Shown here: in pieces, positions 14,693 to 22,447 of the stretch
Layout of the letters: every line of letters begins with the position of its first letter
Numbering within the stretch: position 1 is the stretch's first letter
Source of the DNA: [Empedobacter] haloabium
GTDB taxonomy: Bacteria; Pseudomonadota; Gammaproteobacteria; Burkholderiales; Burkholderiaceae_D
DNA: 64,000 nt
Assembly: GCA_008011715.2 (NCBI GenBank)
Contig: CP136508.1
Coordinates: forward strand, 1,426,001 to 1,490,000
Direction: 5' to 3'
The notes under the pieces: generated by a model
Told to the model about the DNA's origin: nothing
The model's input: only the letters and a program-made list of their open reading frames with translations
Database searches by the model: none
Position numbers and translations under genes: made by a program

Positions 14693-14723
14693 ACCAGTAC
14701 GCGCGTGTACGTGCGCGCGCGGG
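14693..14723. repeat. Inverted copy of the CG-alternating motif
   Basis: ACCAGTACGCGCGTGTACGT followed by a GC tract is the reverse complement, with a few changes, of the sequence at 14249-14272. The two copies flank the Q-like gene in inverted orientation. Confidence 0.5.
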
Positions 14724-14747
14724 CAATGCGTGCCGAAATTCCCCGCC

Positions 14748-14990
14748 TCACCCGTTCGGCGCGGTGCCAGCGCCGTACAGCTGGATCCACTGCTGGAGCC
14801 GCATGTAGTTGTTCTCGCGGGTCTGCCGGTAGCCAGCGCGGTGGGCGGCGGCCAGCTCCGACCAGTACCGGCGCATCTCGGCCGGGTTCGCCCTGGTCTG
14901 CGCCTTGGCGTCCTCGACGTCGGCCGCGTTCCACCCGTAGAAGTTGGCGATATAGGCGAAGTCCCGGAGGAATTGCTTAGATACCAACAT
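14748..14990 (-). CDS. Hypothetical phage protein (80 aa)
   Basis: The ATG at 14990 overlaps the last codons of the primase gene by 14 bp and has AAGGA about 9 bp upstream. The product (MLVSKQFLRDFAYIANFYGW...) is helical, with aromatic residues and a C-terminal 'NNYMRLQQWIQLYG'. No domain is recognised. It lies between the primase and the antiterminator, the place where NinB- or RusA-like small genes occur in other phages, but no catalytic residues of those families are visible. Confidence 0.6.
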   Translation of the reverse strand: MLVSKQFLRDFAYIANFYGWNAADVEDAKAQTRANPAEMRRYWSELAAAHRAGYRQTRENNYMRLQQWIQLYGAGTAPNG

Positions 14991-15921
14991 CGGCCCAATC
15001 CTTTCCGACCTGGTGCGCATCCTGCTGATAGCCCGGTATCTGGATCTCGACGGCCAGCCCCTTCTGCACTAGCCGGCGCGCCAGCGCGAACGCGGCGGCC
15101 TGGCCGGTAAAGCTGGCGTCGTTGTCGCCGGCGATCAGCACGCGCTCTACGCCGACGGGCGGCACCCACGACTCCAGCAGGACGGCATTGGTAGCCGCCC
15201 AAACAGGCCCGCCAACGCGCTGAGAGGCCGCCAGAGCTGTTTCTATGCCCTCGGCTATACCGAGAGTCGCCCCGGCCGGTCCGAGCCTTACACAGCCCGT
15301 ATTAAGCGGTTTGCCGGCCATGATCTTCTTCGGCTGTGGCACCGGCGCTTTCTGGCCGTCGTCCGTTAGGTAGGTGCGATGGATCGACGCGCCGGCGCCG
15401 TCTGGGTACCGGATGCGCGCCAGCATCGCCGGGAAGCGGCCCAAGTCTTTGCCGTCCTCGTCGGTGTAGCGCAGCGCCGGGTGCAGCCGCAGGTCGGCCG
15501 GCACCAGCTCGAGGCCGAGACGCCGATTCAGGTACCGCCACACTGGATCACCGTGCGTAACGGCCCGGGTCGCGTTCCATACCTGGGTGAGCGCGCGAAC
15601 CTTGCTGTCCTCGTCGCGCTCCTTGACGATCGGGCCGGCCGGCACCGTGCCGACGATGCGGTCGACCTCCTTGGCGGCCTCGCGGAACGACCAGCCCTTG
15701 AGGTGCTGCAGCAGTCGGAAGCCGTCGCCGGACCCGCAATGTGAGCAGATCCACGTCCCGCGGCCTTCCTTGTCGTCGAACCGGTACCGATCCTTGCCGT
15801 CGCAGATTGGGCAGGGGCCGTGCTTCTTGCGCAGAAATGAGGCGTCCACGCCCAGCGACTGCAGAATGCCGGGCCAGCGGCCGACCGCTTCATCAGCCGT
15901 TCGAGGTTTCGTCGCCTGCAT
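14977..15921 (-). CDS. P4-type primase (zinc-binding and Toprim domains)
   Basis: A CPIC...CSHC zinc ribbon (Cys37, 40, 59, 62) is followed by the 'DGKDRYRF' segment of phage P4 alpha-type primases. A Toprim domain with AEGIET (223-228) and DND (266-268) supplies the metal-binding acidic residues. The 314-aa length fits a primase without the C-terminal helicase of P4 alpha; a separate helicase is encoded directly upstream (29-bp overlap). GGAGG six bases before the ATG supports the start. It should synthesise RNA primers for replication of the excised element. Confidence 0.85.
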   Translation of the reverse strand: MQATKPRTADEAVGRWPGILQSLGVDASFLRKKHGPCPICDGKDRYRFDDKEGRGTWICSHCGSGDGFRLLQHLKGWSFREAAKEVDRIVGTVPAGPIVKERDEDSKVRALTQVWNATRAVTHGDPVWRYLNRRLGLELVPADLRLHPALRYTDEDGKDLGRFPAMLARIRYPDGAGASIHRTYLTDDGQKAPVPQPKKIMAGKPLNTGCVRLGPAGATLGIAEGIETALAASQRVGGPVWAATNAVLLESWVPPVGVERVLIAGDNDASFTGQAAAFALARRLVQKGLAVEIQIPGYQQDAHQVGKDWADVGI

Positions 15922-17554
15922 GGCTCGCCTCCTTCCGTTTCGCTGCGCGGATCTGCAGGTGCTTGAGGAACCCGATCACCTCCTTGCCCGGCGCCGCCGG
16001 CACGTCCTCCATTCCTCGTGGCCACACGCCGAAGTAATCCCTGTACCGGTGGGCGACCCACCCGGGCTGGCGGCCCTTCTCCTGCGCGAGCGCCAGCAGC
16101 TGGGAGTAGACGACCTGCTTTTCGAGCTTCGGCGCCTTGGCCTTCTTCTGCAGCGGCACCAGGTCGCCGTCCTGCACACGCACGTCGGCGCGGCGCTCCG
16201 GCGCAAACCCGCAGACCGGGCACTTGTGGACCGTCTTGACGTAGCTGCAGGAAGGACAGGCCTTCGGCAGCGGCTTTTCCTGCGCATCCTGGCCGCCCTT
16301 CGCGTCGCGGGGCGTGCCGTCGTCCAGCTCCAAGGGGAACTCCTCGGTGGGGAAGCCGAGACGCACGACGGTACCGGAGTGGTCGAGAATCAGCGCGCGG
16401 TCCTTGCTGGCGTGTGGGCGCAGCACCCGCCCGGCCATCTGGATGTAGCGGATCAGCGAGCGCGTGGGTCGTGCCAGGATCAGCGTGCGGCACGCTGGGA
16501 AGTCCCAGCCCTCCGCGAGGATGCCGACGTTCGATATCACCAGCGTGGCCCCTGCCTCGACGCGCGCCAGAATTGCGCGGCGCTCCTCCTCCTCGGTGTA
16601 GCAGTCGATGTGCTCCGCCGCGACGCCGGCACCCAGGAAGCGCTCGACGATGTGCTTGCTGTGCGCGATGTTCGCCGCGAAGCACACGGTCGGCGTGCCG
16701 GCGGCCAGGCGCAGCCAGTGCGTCACGATGTCGCCCACCAGCTCCGGCTTGTCGGCGGCGCGGCCGACGTCGGCATCGGTGTAGTCCAGATCCCCGAAGG
16801 CGTTACGGGCCTGCTTGATGCCGGTCATGTCTGGCTCGCTGGGGGCGTACACGTCGCAGTCGACCAGGTAGCCGGCCTCGATCAGCTCGGGGATCGTCGC
16901 GGCCACCGTCATGTGCTGGAACAGCGGGCCGCTCAGCTCGTCGTAGTGCTTGCCCAGGCCGCGCGCGTACGGCGTGGCGGACAGCCCGATAACTGGCGTG
17001 CCCTTGGCGGCCGCCAGCACGGCGCGATACTCGCGCGAACCGGCGACTGTATGCGCCTCGTCGATCAGGATCAGGTCGACGGCCGGCATGCCGCGGCGCG
17101 CGATCGTCTGAATGCTGCCCACCAGCACGTTCTCGTACACGCGGGTCGTGTTCTCGCCCTGGATGATGCCGTGCGAGATATCGGCGCGCTGGAAGCGGCG
17201 CGAGGTCTGGTCGACCAAGTGCACACGATTGCAAAGGAAGATCACGCGCTTGTGCTTCGCCTTCGCGCCGCGGACCAGGGCCATGCCGATCTCGGTCTTG
17301 CCGGAGCCCGTGGGGGAACAAAGCATTTCCCGCGTGATCCCCCCAGCCAAGGCGAGGCGGAGGTTCTGAACAGCTGCAATCTGATACGGCCGGAGCGTCA
17401 GGGGACCGGAATCGCCACCAGCCTGGCTGGGCGGGTTTTGGGGGTTAACTCTTCTCTTCTTAGCTGCATCCCAGTTGCTAGCGTAGTCTTCTGAGACGCG
17501 CGTCATTGGATAGCAAGGCGCTAGCATGCCGCTATCGGTTTGCATTTCTGCCAT
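15893..17554 (-). CDS. Superfamily 2 DEAD/DEAH-box helicase
   Basis: The 553-aa protein has Walker A (SPTGSGKTE, GSGKT at 83-87), DEAH (165-168), SAT (192-194) and motif VI QMAGRVLRP (372-380). A C-terminal zinc ribbon follows, CPSC...CPVC (Cys433, 436, 445, 448). This layout is common in phage-encoded replicative or repair helicases. AGGAGG 8 bp before the ATG supports the start. It overlaps the primase gene, so the two proteins are probably made together as the replication module. Confidence 0.87.
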   Translation of the reverse strand: MAEMQTDSGMLAPCYPMTRVSEDYASNWDAAKKRRVNPQNPPSQAGGDSGPLTLRPYQIAAVQNLRLALAGGITREMLCSPTGSGKTEIGMALVRGAKAKHKRVIFLCNRVHLVDQTSRRFQRADISHGIIQGENTTRVYENVLVGSIQTIARRGMPAVDLILIDEAHTVAGSREYRAVLAAAKGTPVIGLSATPYARGLGKHYDELSGPLFQHMTVAATIPELIEAGYLVDCDVYAPSEPDMTGIKQARNAFGDLDYTDADVGRAADKPELVGDIVTHWLRLAAGTPTVCFAANIAHSKHIVERFLGAGVAAEHIDCYTEEEERRAILARVEAGATLVISNVGILAEGWDFPACRTLILARPTRSLIRYIQMAGRVLRPHASKDRALILDHSGTVVRLGFPTEEFPLELDDGTPRDAKGGQDAQEKPLPKACPSCSYVKTVHKCPVCGFAPERRADVRVQDGDLVPLQKKAKAPKLEKQVVYSQLLALAQEKGRQPGWVAHRYRDYFGVWPRGMEDVPAAPGKEVIGFLKHLQIRAAKRKEASHAGDETSNG

Positions 17555-17568
17555 GTCCTAGCCTCCTG

Positions 17569-17862
17569 CTAGCGTTGCGCCAGCTCGGTGTCGATCAAGA
17601 AGCCGGACTCGATCAGGAGGGCGAGGTCCAGGCCAGTGATGGATAGCTTTCGCTCCAGGAAAGGGATGTCGTGGGGCACCATGCCGTTGTTCTGGCTAGC
17701 GAACAGCCACAACAGCATGAGGTGCCCTTTCGATAAGTCCGGAAGGGAGCAGAACGCGTAATCGTCCAGGATGGCGCGGTGCAGCTTGATCCACGGCGGA
17801 TTGCGCTTGGCGTAGTGCTGGAACATGTTCCAGTTCTTTACGGCGAGGTGTCGGGCCCTCAT
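17569..17862 (-). CDS. Phage replication-associated protein, short form (97 aa)
   Basis: VKNWNMFQHYAKRNPPWIKL followed by HRAILDDYAFCSLPDLSKGH matches the N-terminal region of phage replisome-organiser or O-like proteins, which begin with a winged helix. Those proteins are usually longer, so this may be a truncated or minimal form. The gene overlaps its upstream neighbour by ATGA and precedes the helicase gene, consistent with replication initiation or helicase loading. Confidence 0.65.
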   Translation of the reverse strand: MRARHLAVKNWNMFQHYAKRNPPWIKLHRAILDDYAFCSLPDLSKGHLMLLWLFASQNNGMVPHDIPFLERKLSITGLDLALLIESGFLIDTELAQR

Positions 17863-18299
17863 GTGCAGCCCCTAGTCTGGCACTGGGCCGGCGCCGCTTT
17901 GTTCAAATCCTCGCGCCGGCCACGCAAGATGTAGCGGGCCACACCCTTGTGCACGAGGCCGTCAGGCGCGATAACGTCTTCCCGAACGGTGTAAATGTCC
18001 CAGTTCTCGCGCAGCTCCTTGACACGGGTCGCCATGCGCAGATAGCCGGCCGCCGTGCCCTCGTATGTGTTCAGGCCGTTCGGGCCGCGGAACTGCAGCG
18101 CGCGGCAAAGGGTGTCCAGCTGCGTCGCGCCATCGGTCGAGCGCAGCGACACGCCTGCTGCCGTGAGCTCCCGGCATACATCCGTGATATTCTGGATGCC
18201 GCAATCGATCACCTTTTGTGCCGATCCGAGCCCGCCAGCTTGATCGGATGGAACGCCCCCACCTCCGGGGGCGTTTGCTTTTGAGGATTGCTTGCTCAT
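17859..18299 (-). CDS. Winged-helix phage protein (146 aa)
   Basis: After a disordered Ser/Gly-rich N terminus (MSKQSSKANAPGGGGVPSDQ), residues about 60-130 (LRALQFRGPNGLNTYEGTAAG...VKELRENWDIYTVRED) resemble the small winged-helix protein often encoded beside phage replication genes; it ends in a beta wing with 'GVARYIL'. GAGGTCTCG precedes the ATG. A longer start at 18320 is unlikely. The likely role is DNA binding in replication control. Confidence 0.6.
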   Translation of the reverse strand: MSKQSSKANAPGGGGVPSDQAGGLGSAQKVIDCGIQNITDVCRELTAAGVSLRSTDGATQLDTLCRALQFRGPNGLNTYEGTAAGYLRMATRVKELRENWDIYTVREDVIAPDGLVHKGVARYILRGRREDLNKAAPAQCQTRGCT

Positions 18300-18306
18300 C
18301 GAGACC

Positions 18307-18519
18307 TCACGCGCTAGCAACTAAAGCGATGATGTCTTCTACCCGCCAAACAGTAGTGCGCGGGCCGAGTTTTACAGGAGGTGGGTACTTCCCGGCTTTT
18401 ACGCCGGCCCACCAGGATGATTCACTTATCGGAATGATCGGCGGGATTGGCGGCGTGGCCCTTGGCCGGCCGACGATTTGCGAGACACGGAGAAAACCGG
18501 TCGAAGGGAGTTGGTGCAT
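18307..18519 (-). CDS. AlpA-family transcriptional regulator
   Basis: The 70-aa protein shows the AlpA signature: FLRVSQIVG near the start, PISESSWWAGVKAGKYPPPV in the recognition region and a terminal 'WRVEDI'. AGGAG lies 8 bp before the ATG. AlpA proteins activate integrase or excisionase genes of P4-like elements. It is the first gene of the replication operon and lies next to the integrase side, so it probably coordinates induction. Confidence 0.82.
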   Translation of the reverse strand: MHQLPSTGFLRVSQIVGRPRATPPIPPIIPISESSWWAGVKAGKYPPPVKLGPRTTVWRVEDIIALVASA

Positions 18520-18610
18520 TTTGATTGCTCCTGTCTGAACTGGTCCAAAGTGGACCGACAGGGCAATCATGAGGTTTTCTAATGACCATTAATAGACCAC
18601 CGCCAAGGAG

Positions 18611-18652
18611 GCTGTACAGCCTACCGGCAGCGTGTTCCGCCTGCCAGTAGGC
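18611..18652. repeat. Inverted repeat between AlpA and the cargo gene
   Basis: GCCTACCGGCAG (18619-18630) and CTGCCAGTAGGC (18641-18652) form a 12-bp stem with one mismatch, next to the palindrome GCTGTACAGC (18611-18620). It lies 12 bp beyond the stop of the cargo gene and upstream of alpA, so it may terminate the first transcript or serve as an operator for the second. No U-tract is seen. Confidence 0.45.
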
Positions 18653-18663
18653 ATTACAGTCAT

Positions 18664-19515
18664 CTAGTCAACGGTATTTTTGAAGCCAGATACGTATCGA
18701 CTGAGAGTCCTAAACGTTAGCGGAAATTGCCGCATTAGTATTGAGGCGGCATCGTCATTACTCATCAAGGGGGAGATGTTATTTTTCCAAAATTCTCTAA
18801 CTTCAGCTTTTAGCGCGTGGCTTTCAGCGTGAGCTGCAAGGCCAGCTTTTCTTGCAAGGTCCGATCTGACCTTGGATGCCAAGTCTTCCCTATCATGTTC
18901 TATCGCCATATTCCAGGCTTCGTCCCACATTGATAGGCCTTGCTCAAGTGTGATTGCATCGTAGGCTTCATGCATCAGGTCACAAGCTGATTCGACGTGC
19001 CCGTGCGTCATCTCGCTCGACGCTGCGTTGAGCCAATATACTGCCATACAGGTAAGTGCATCCGTAGCATTGAGTATCTCATGGCCAGTGAGCTGTTTTA
19101 CGCCCTGCTTTCTCCCTTCTTTTGGTACCAGATCCGCGAATGCGTTGTAAAGGGTGTAAGCCCATCCTTCGCTATCTGCATATCCGGCTCCTGTTGCCAT
19201 TGTCCGAGTAAAACTGTTGTTATTCATCGATTTGTCATCGATGCACGACTGCACGTAGGACGCGCACCGCCAACATTCAAGCCAGTAGTCATGTAGAGCT
19301 ACCGAAATTACTTTTGGCAGGCTCGGGCCGTGCTTTTCCAGTAGCTTACTCAGTAATTTTTGGTAGAGGCTTTCCGCCTTGTATCCTAGTCCCGGAACGT
19401 TCGGGGCAGGGACGACCTCGGCGGGTAGGTGCAAATCGCGAACCTTCTGGATAGCTAACTCGGCGGTCAACCGGCTGCGTTGTTCTTCTTTTCGGATAAA
19501 TTCATCGTGATCCAT
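18664..19515 (-). CDS. Cargo protein of unknown function beside the integrase (283 aa)
   Basis: The start at 19515 (MDHDEFIRKEEQRSRLTAEL) is chosen because AGAGGAAC lies five bases upstream; an upstream ATG at 19545 has no ribosome-binding site. The protein is helical throughout. Its C-terminal segment (EFWKNNISPLM... MRQFPLTFRTLSRYVSGFK) resembles a small HTH-like tail found at the end of several prophage-borne hypothetical proteins. GC is clearly lower than in the core genome. Its place next to the integrase is a common cargo site; no function is assigned. Confidence 0.65.
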   Translation of the reverse strand: MDHDEFIRKEEQRSRLTAELAIQKVRDLHLPAEVVPAPNVPGLGYKAESLYQKLLSKLLEKHGPSLPKVISVALHDYWLECWRCASYVQSCIDDKSMNNNSFTRTMATGAGYADSEGWAYTLYNAFADLVPKEGRKQGVKQLTGHEILNATDALTCMAVYWLNAASSEMTHGHVESACDLMHEAYDAITLEQGLSMWDEAWNMAIEHDREDLASKVRSDLARKAGLAAHAESHALKAEVREFWKNNISPLMSNDDAASILMRQFPLTFRTLSRYVSGFKNTVD

Positions 19516-19562
19516 AAGTTCCTCTGAAGCGTTTTGCAATGCCATATTGGCAGCAGTTTTTC

Positions 19563-20756
19563 TTAGTTGGTATCCGTGTCCGTACTGAGCTGGTCCAGGT
19601 AGTCAGCCCATTGCTGCATCATCTTCCGGCGCTCAGGTAAGTGCGCGGTCCGGTTATAGGCCCGGCCGTTCGGATCTTTCACTGCATGCGCAAGCTGGTG
19701 CTCGATCAGGTCAGGCCTAAAGCCAAGCACCTCGTCAAGGATCGTGCGCGCCATGGCGCGGAAACCGTGGCCGCTCATCTCGTCCTTTTCGATCCCCATG
19801 CGCCGCATCGCTGCCAGAATCGCGTTGTCGCTCATCGGCCTTTCCCCAGTGCGGGCACTCGGAAATACGTACCGGCCATGCCCGGTCAACGCGTGCACCT
19901 CGCGCAGGATCTCTACTGCCTGCGTCGACAGGGGCACGATATGCGGGGTGCCGGTTTTTGTGACGGTATAGCGCCATTCACCGGCTACCAGGTCGATATG
20001 CACCCACTCGGCGGCGCGAAGCTCTCCAGGGCGGACGAAAACCAGCGGGGCCAGGCGGAGGGCGCAGGATACGGTGGGGGTCCCCTGGTATTCGTTCAGC
20101 GCGCGCAGAATGCCGCCGACCTTCGCCGGATCGGTCACCGCGGCAAAGTGCTCGCCGCGGACAGGGGGCAGGGCGCCGCGCAGGTCGCCAGACGGATCAC
20201 GCGCGGCGCGGCCGGTCGCAACGGCGTAGCGGAAGACCTGGCCGCAGTTGCTGAGTGCGCGGTGTGCAGTCTCAAGGGCGCCTCGGGCTTCGATGCGCCT
20301 GATCACGTCCAGGAGCTCGGGCGCTGCAATATCGCTGATCGGACGCTTGCCCATCAGCGGGAAGATGTCGCGCTCGAGCCGGCGGATGATCCGATCGCCA
20401 TGTGCTGCGACCCAGTTCGGCGCATGCTTCTCGTACCACTCCCGCGCCACAGTCTCGAAGCTGTTCGCGACTTGCAACTGGCGCAACGACTTCTGTGCCT
20501 TTCGGTTCAGGCTGGGGTCGATGCCGTCGGCGATCTGTTTCCGCGCGCTGTCCCGGCGCTCCCGAGCATCCTTAAGGCTGACATCCGGATACACGCCGAG
20601 CGACAGCAATTTTTCCTTCCCCTCGAATCGGTATTTCAGGCGCCACCACTTACCCCCGGCGGGGGTAACAAGTAGGAAGAGGCCACGCTCGTCGAAGAGC
20701 TTCGCCGGCTTTGGGCCGGGCTTGGCGGTGCGGATTGTGATGTCGGTCAGGGGCAT
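19563..20756 (-). CDS. int: P4-family tyrosine integrase
   Basis: The 397-aa protein has an N-terminal DUF4102-type domain (residues 1-85), a central SAM-like core-binding domain and a C-terminal catalytic domain. The catalytic residues are visible: Arg242 (VRPGE), Lys267 (TKTGT), His330-x-x-Arg333 (GHGFRAMA), His357 (LAHAV) and the nucleophile Tyr367 (AYNRTAH). It starts 165 bp from the tmRNA 3' end and points away from it, and GTTACCCC repeats in between look like arm-type binding sites. It should catalyse insertion into and excision from ssrA. Confidence 0.95.
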   Translation of the reverse strand: MPLTDITIRTAKPGPKPAKLFDERGLFLLVTPAGGKWWRLKYRFEGKEKLLSLGVYPDVSLKDARERRDSARKQIADGIDPSLNRKAQKSLRQLQVANSFETVAREWYEKHAPNWVAAHGDRIIRRLERDIFPLMGKRPISDIAAPELLDVIRRIEARGALETAHRALSNCGQVFRYAVATGRAARDPSGDLRGALPPVRGEHFAAVTDPAKVGGILRALNEYQGTPTVSCALRLAPLVFVRPGELRAAEWVHIDLVAGEWRYTVTKTGTPHIVPLSTQAVEILREVHALTGHGRYVFPSARTGERPMSDNAILAAMRRMGIEKDEMSGHGFRAMARTILDEVLGFRPDLIEHQLAHAVKDPNGRAYNRTAHLPERRKMMQQWADYLDQLSTDTDTN

Positions 20757-20841
20757 TTGGGGTAAGTCCTTCGCCAGCGGGACGGTTACCCCAAAGAGTT
20801 ACCCCCGCCGTGATTTGGATTTCGTTGGACTATGTTACCCC
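20757..20841. promoter_or_regulatory. GTTACCCC repeats, probable integrase arm sites
   Basis: GTTACCCC occurs at 20785-20792, 20798-20805 and 20834-20841, and in opposite orientation (TTGGGGTAAG) from 20757 at the integrase start codon. The clustering between int and the attachment site is what arm-type sites of tyrosine integrases look like. They may also let the integrase autoregulate. Confidence 0.5.
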
Positions 20842-20863
20842 AAGTTGGAGCGTTCCCCATAGT

Positions 20864-20889
20864 AAAAAAGCCCGCACGAGGCGGGCTTT
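20864..20889 (-). terminator. Rho-independent terminator downstream of tmRNA
   Basis: AAAGCCCGC / GCGGGCTTT (20867-20875 and 20881-20889) with a 5-base loop; on the minus strand the stem is followed by a run of T residues. It lies 32 bp beyond the tmRNA 3' end, in the direction of tmRNA transcription. Confidence 0.85.
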
Positions 20890-20920
20890 GGAGGCTGTTG
20901 GGCTAGCCTAAAGTGTTTTG

Positions 20921-21281
20921 TGGTGGAGACGGCGGGAATCGAACCCGCGTCCGCAAGCACTCCACAGACAGTTCTACATACTTAGCTCTGCCAATTAATT
21001 TAACCTGTCAGACGGGGACGAGCACCCTTCAGCCAGGCGAGTTACCTAAAATTTCGGAAGCAACCAAGTAACCCGGTTGAGTCCTAGCCTCTGTAAATGA
21101 CTCCACAGCTTTTAACGGCCCACCCCAGAGGCGAGGTGTTGTGGAGCTAACAGCCCTTAGGCTGCCAGTGCGTACGAGTTATCGTTTGCAGTTAGTTTGT
21201 TTCTGGATGTATTTACGAGGTGACCAGCCCTCGGTATGCCCTGTTCTGCTTTGCAACCCACGTCGAAGCCAGGTCGTCCCC
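20921..21281 (-). ncRNA. ssrA: tmRNA (transfer-messenger RNA)
   Basis: Both halves of the tRNA-like domain are present: the 5' GGGGACGACCTGGCTTCGAC and the 3' GCGGACGCGGGTTCGATTCC ending in an encoded CCA. The tag frame reads GCA AAC GAT AAC TCG TAC GCA CTG GCA GCC TAA, giving the peptide ANDNSYALAA. tmRNA with SmpB rescues stalled ribosomes and tags the product for proteolysis. The gene is intact even though an element is integrated at its 3' end, because the element restores the terminal sequence. Confidence 0.96.
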
Positions 21282-21296
21282 ACAGAAGGAATGGGT

Positions 21297-21302
21297 ATTG
21301 TA
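21297..21302 (-). promoter_or_regulatory. Probable -10 box of the ssrA promoter
   Basis: TACAAT on the minus strand lies 15 bp upstream of the mature tmRNA 5' end, which leaves room for a short leader that RNase P would remove. The -35 element is weak (TGTGCG at 17-bp spacing), so the assignment is tentative. Confidence 0.45.
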
Positions 21303-21352
21303 CCCCAAAGCGCCACCAGCGCACAGCGTTTAAGCGGTTTTTAAGTGCCGCG

Positions 21353-22324
21353 TCAAGCCTTCAGTTCGACCAGCGGCCGCCCAGCCGCCGCCACCGGCGT
21401 CACCTCGGCCAGCCCTTGTTCGAACGTGCACTCGAACACATGGCGGCGCGATGCCGGCACGGTGTCGGTGCCGAGCTCGTAGAAGGCGTCCGCGTCCTTG
21501 AAACCGGTATCGACCGTCAAGCGTTCCAGCCAGTAGGTTTGCTGCAACTCGTGCAGATGATCGCGCCGGGTGCTCAGCTCGCTGTCGCGGCGGCCCGTGG
21601 GCGTCGCACCCTCGAAGTAGCGGATCAGCGCGCCCTCGACGATGTCCGTGCGGGTGCGAGTGGACGGCTCTTCCAGCAGCTCGGTCGACGTCGTCTCGAC
21701 CTGCACCTCGTAGCGCTGCACCAGCAGGAAGCTGTCGTATTCCTGTTCGGTGGCTTCGCGCAGCCGGTTGACGGCGGTCACCATGCCCTTGGCCAGCTTG
21801 CCCGACGGATCGTGGGTCTGGCCGACGTACAGGATCTTGCCCGCGTTCGGCAGGCCTGTATCGTAGCGTTGCAGCAGGTCGTGGATGCTGAACGTTTCCG
21901 TCAGCGCACCCCAGTTCAGCAGCAGGTACTTGTCCTGCAGCTCCACCGTGGGTTTCTTCAACGTGGCCTCGAATGGCACATCCAGCTCGACAGTGATGGT
22001 GCTTTTGCGCGCTTCCGCGCCGATCAAGACGGGAATGGTCAGCTTCAGCGAGAAAAAGCCCCAGCTGACGCTGCGTTGCGGATCGATCCGCACGCGCGGA
22101 CGCGCGACAAGGAAATAGATCAGCCGCTTCTCCATCGTACCGTCCAGCGCGAACTGCATGCGGCGCAGGTAGCGGCCGACCGGATCGCGGAAATCGGGCA
22201 ACTGCGTGCCGTCGGCCAGCAGGTCGTACCAATAGAACTTGCTCTCTGCTACCGTAGCCGTCCAGGTTTGCGGGGCGGTACTGCGCGGTGTGAGGGACAG
22301 TTCGGTTGTTTCTTCACCAGGCAT
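21353..22324 (-). CDS. Hypothetical protein with a possible GIY-YIG-like segment (323 aa)
   Basis: A GGAGACAGGA ribosome-binding site precedes the ATG. The N-terminal 130 residues are unassigned. At about residues 165-245, KILYVGQTHDPSGKLAKGMV, an arginine in 'NRLREA' and later 'VEGALIRYFEG' follow the order of a GIY-YIG nuclease: a Y-V-G-Q-T strand, then Arg, then Glu followed by a hydrophobic pair. No canonical GIY tripeptide precedes it, so catalysis is doubtful. The gene lies next to ssrA in the core side of the window. Function unknown. Confidence 0.6.
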   Translation of the reverse strand: MPGEETTELSLTPRSTAPQTWTATVAESKFYWYDLLADGTQLPDFRDPVGRYLRRMQFALDGTMEKRLIYFLVARPRVRIDPQRSVSWGFFSLKLTIPVLIGAEARKSTITVELDVPFEATLKKPTVELQDKYLLLNWGALTETFSIHDLLQRYDTGLPNAGKILYVGQTHDPSGKLAKGMVTAVNRLREATEQEYDSFLLVQRYEVQVETTSTELLEEPSTRTRTDIVEGALIRYFEGATPTGRRDSELSTRRDHLHELQQTYWLERLTVDTGFKDADAFYELGTDTVPASRRHVFECTFEQGLAEVTPVAAAGRPLVELKA

Positions 22325-22447
22325 TCCTGTCTCCCTCGGGGAAATTGCTAGGTTATTATTTTAATTGCCATCCATGGTAAGCCCATTGTTGGGACCGAGC
22401 AATAGGAATTGCCTGAGTGCTCCTACTAACGTGCCGCGCTACAACGT

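Larger units (their letters stand above)
1..20920. mobile_element. Prophage-like integrated element at the ssrA 3' end (left end outside window)
   Basis: A P4-family tyrosine integrase lies 165 bp from the tmRNA 3' end, and the region up to it is packed with small, overlapping, mostly minus-strand genes typical of temperate phages. They include AlpA and excisionase-like regulators, a P4-type primase, a helicase, a Q-like antiterminator, RHH repressors and internal-virion-like proteins. The gene content changes abruptly to housekeeping genes right of the tmRNA. No second copy of the tmRNA 3' end was seen in the window, so the left attachment site is outside it. No large terminase, portal or capsid gene was recognised, so the element is probably a deleted prophage or a satellite. 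Confidence 0.88.

Noticed and set aside
1..14973. Direct repeat GAAGTCCCGGAGG at about 10 and 14959
   Set aside because: Only 13 bp, inside coding sequence on both sides; likely chance.
1..20000. Second attachment site (copy of the tmRNA 3' end)
   Set aside because: No copy of the GTTCGATTCCCGCCGT segment was noticed by eye, so the left end appears to be outside the window; an exact search would settle it.
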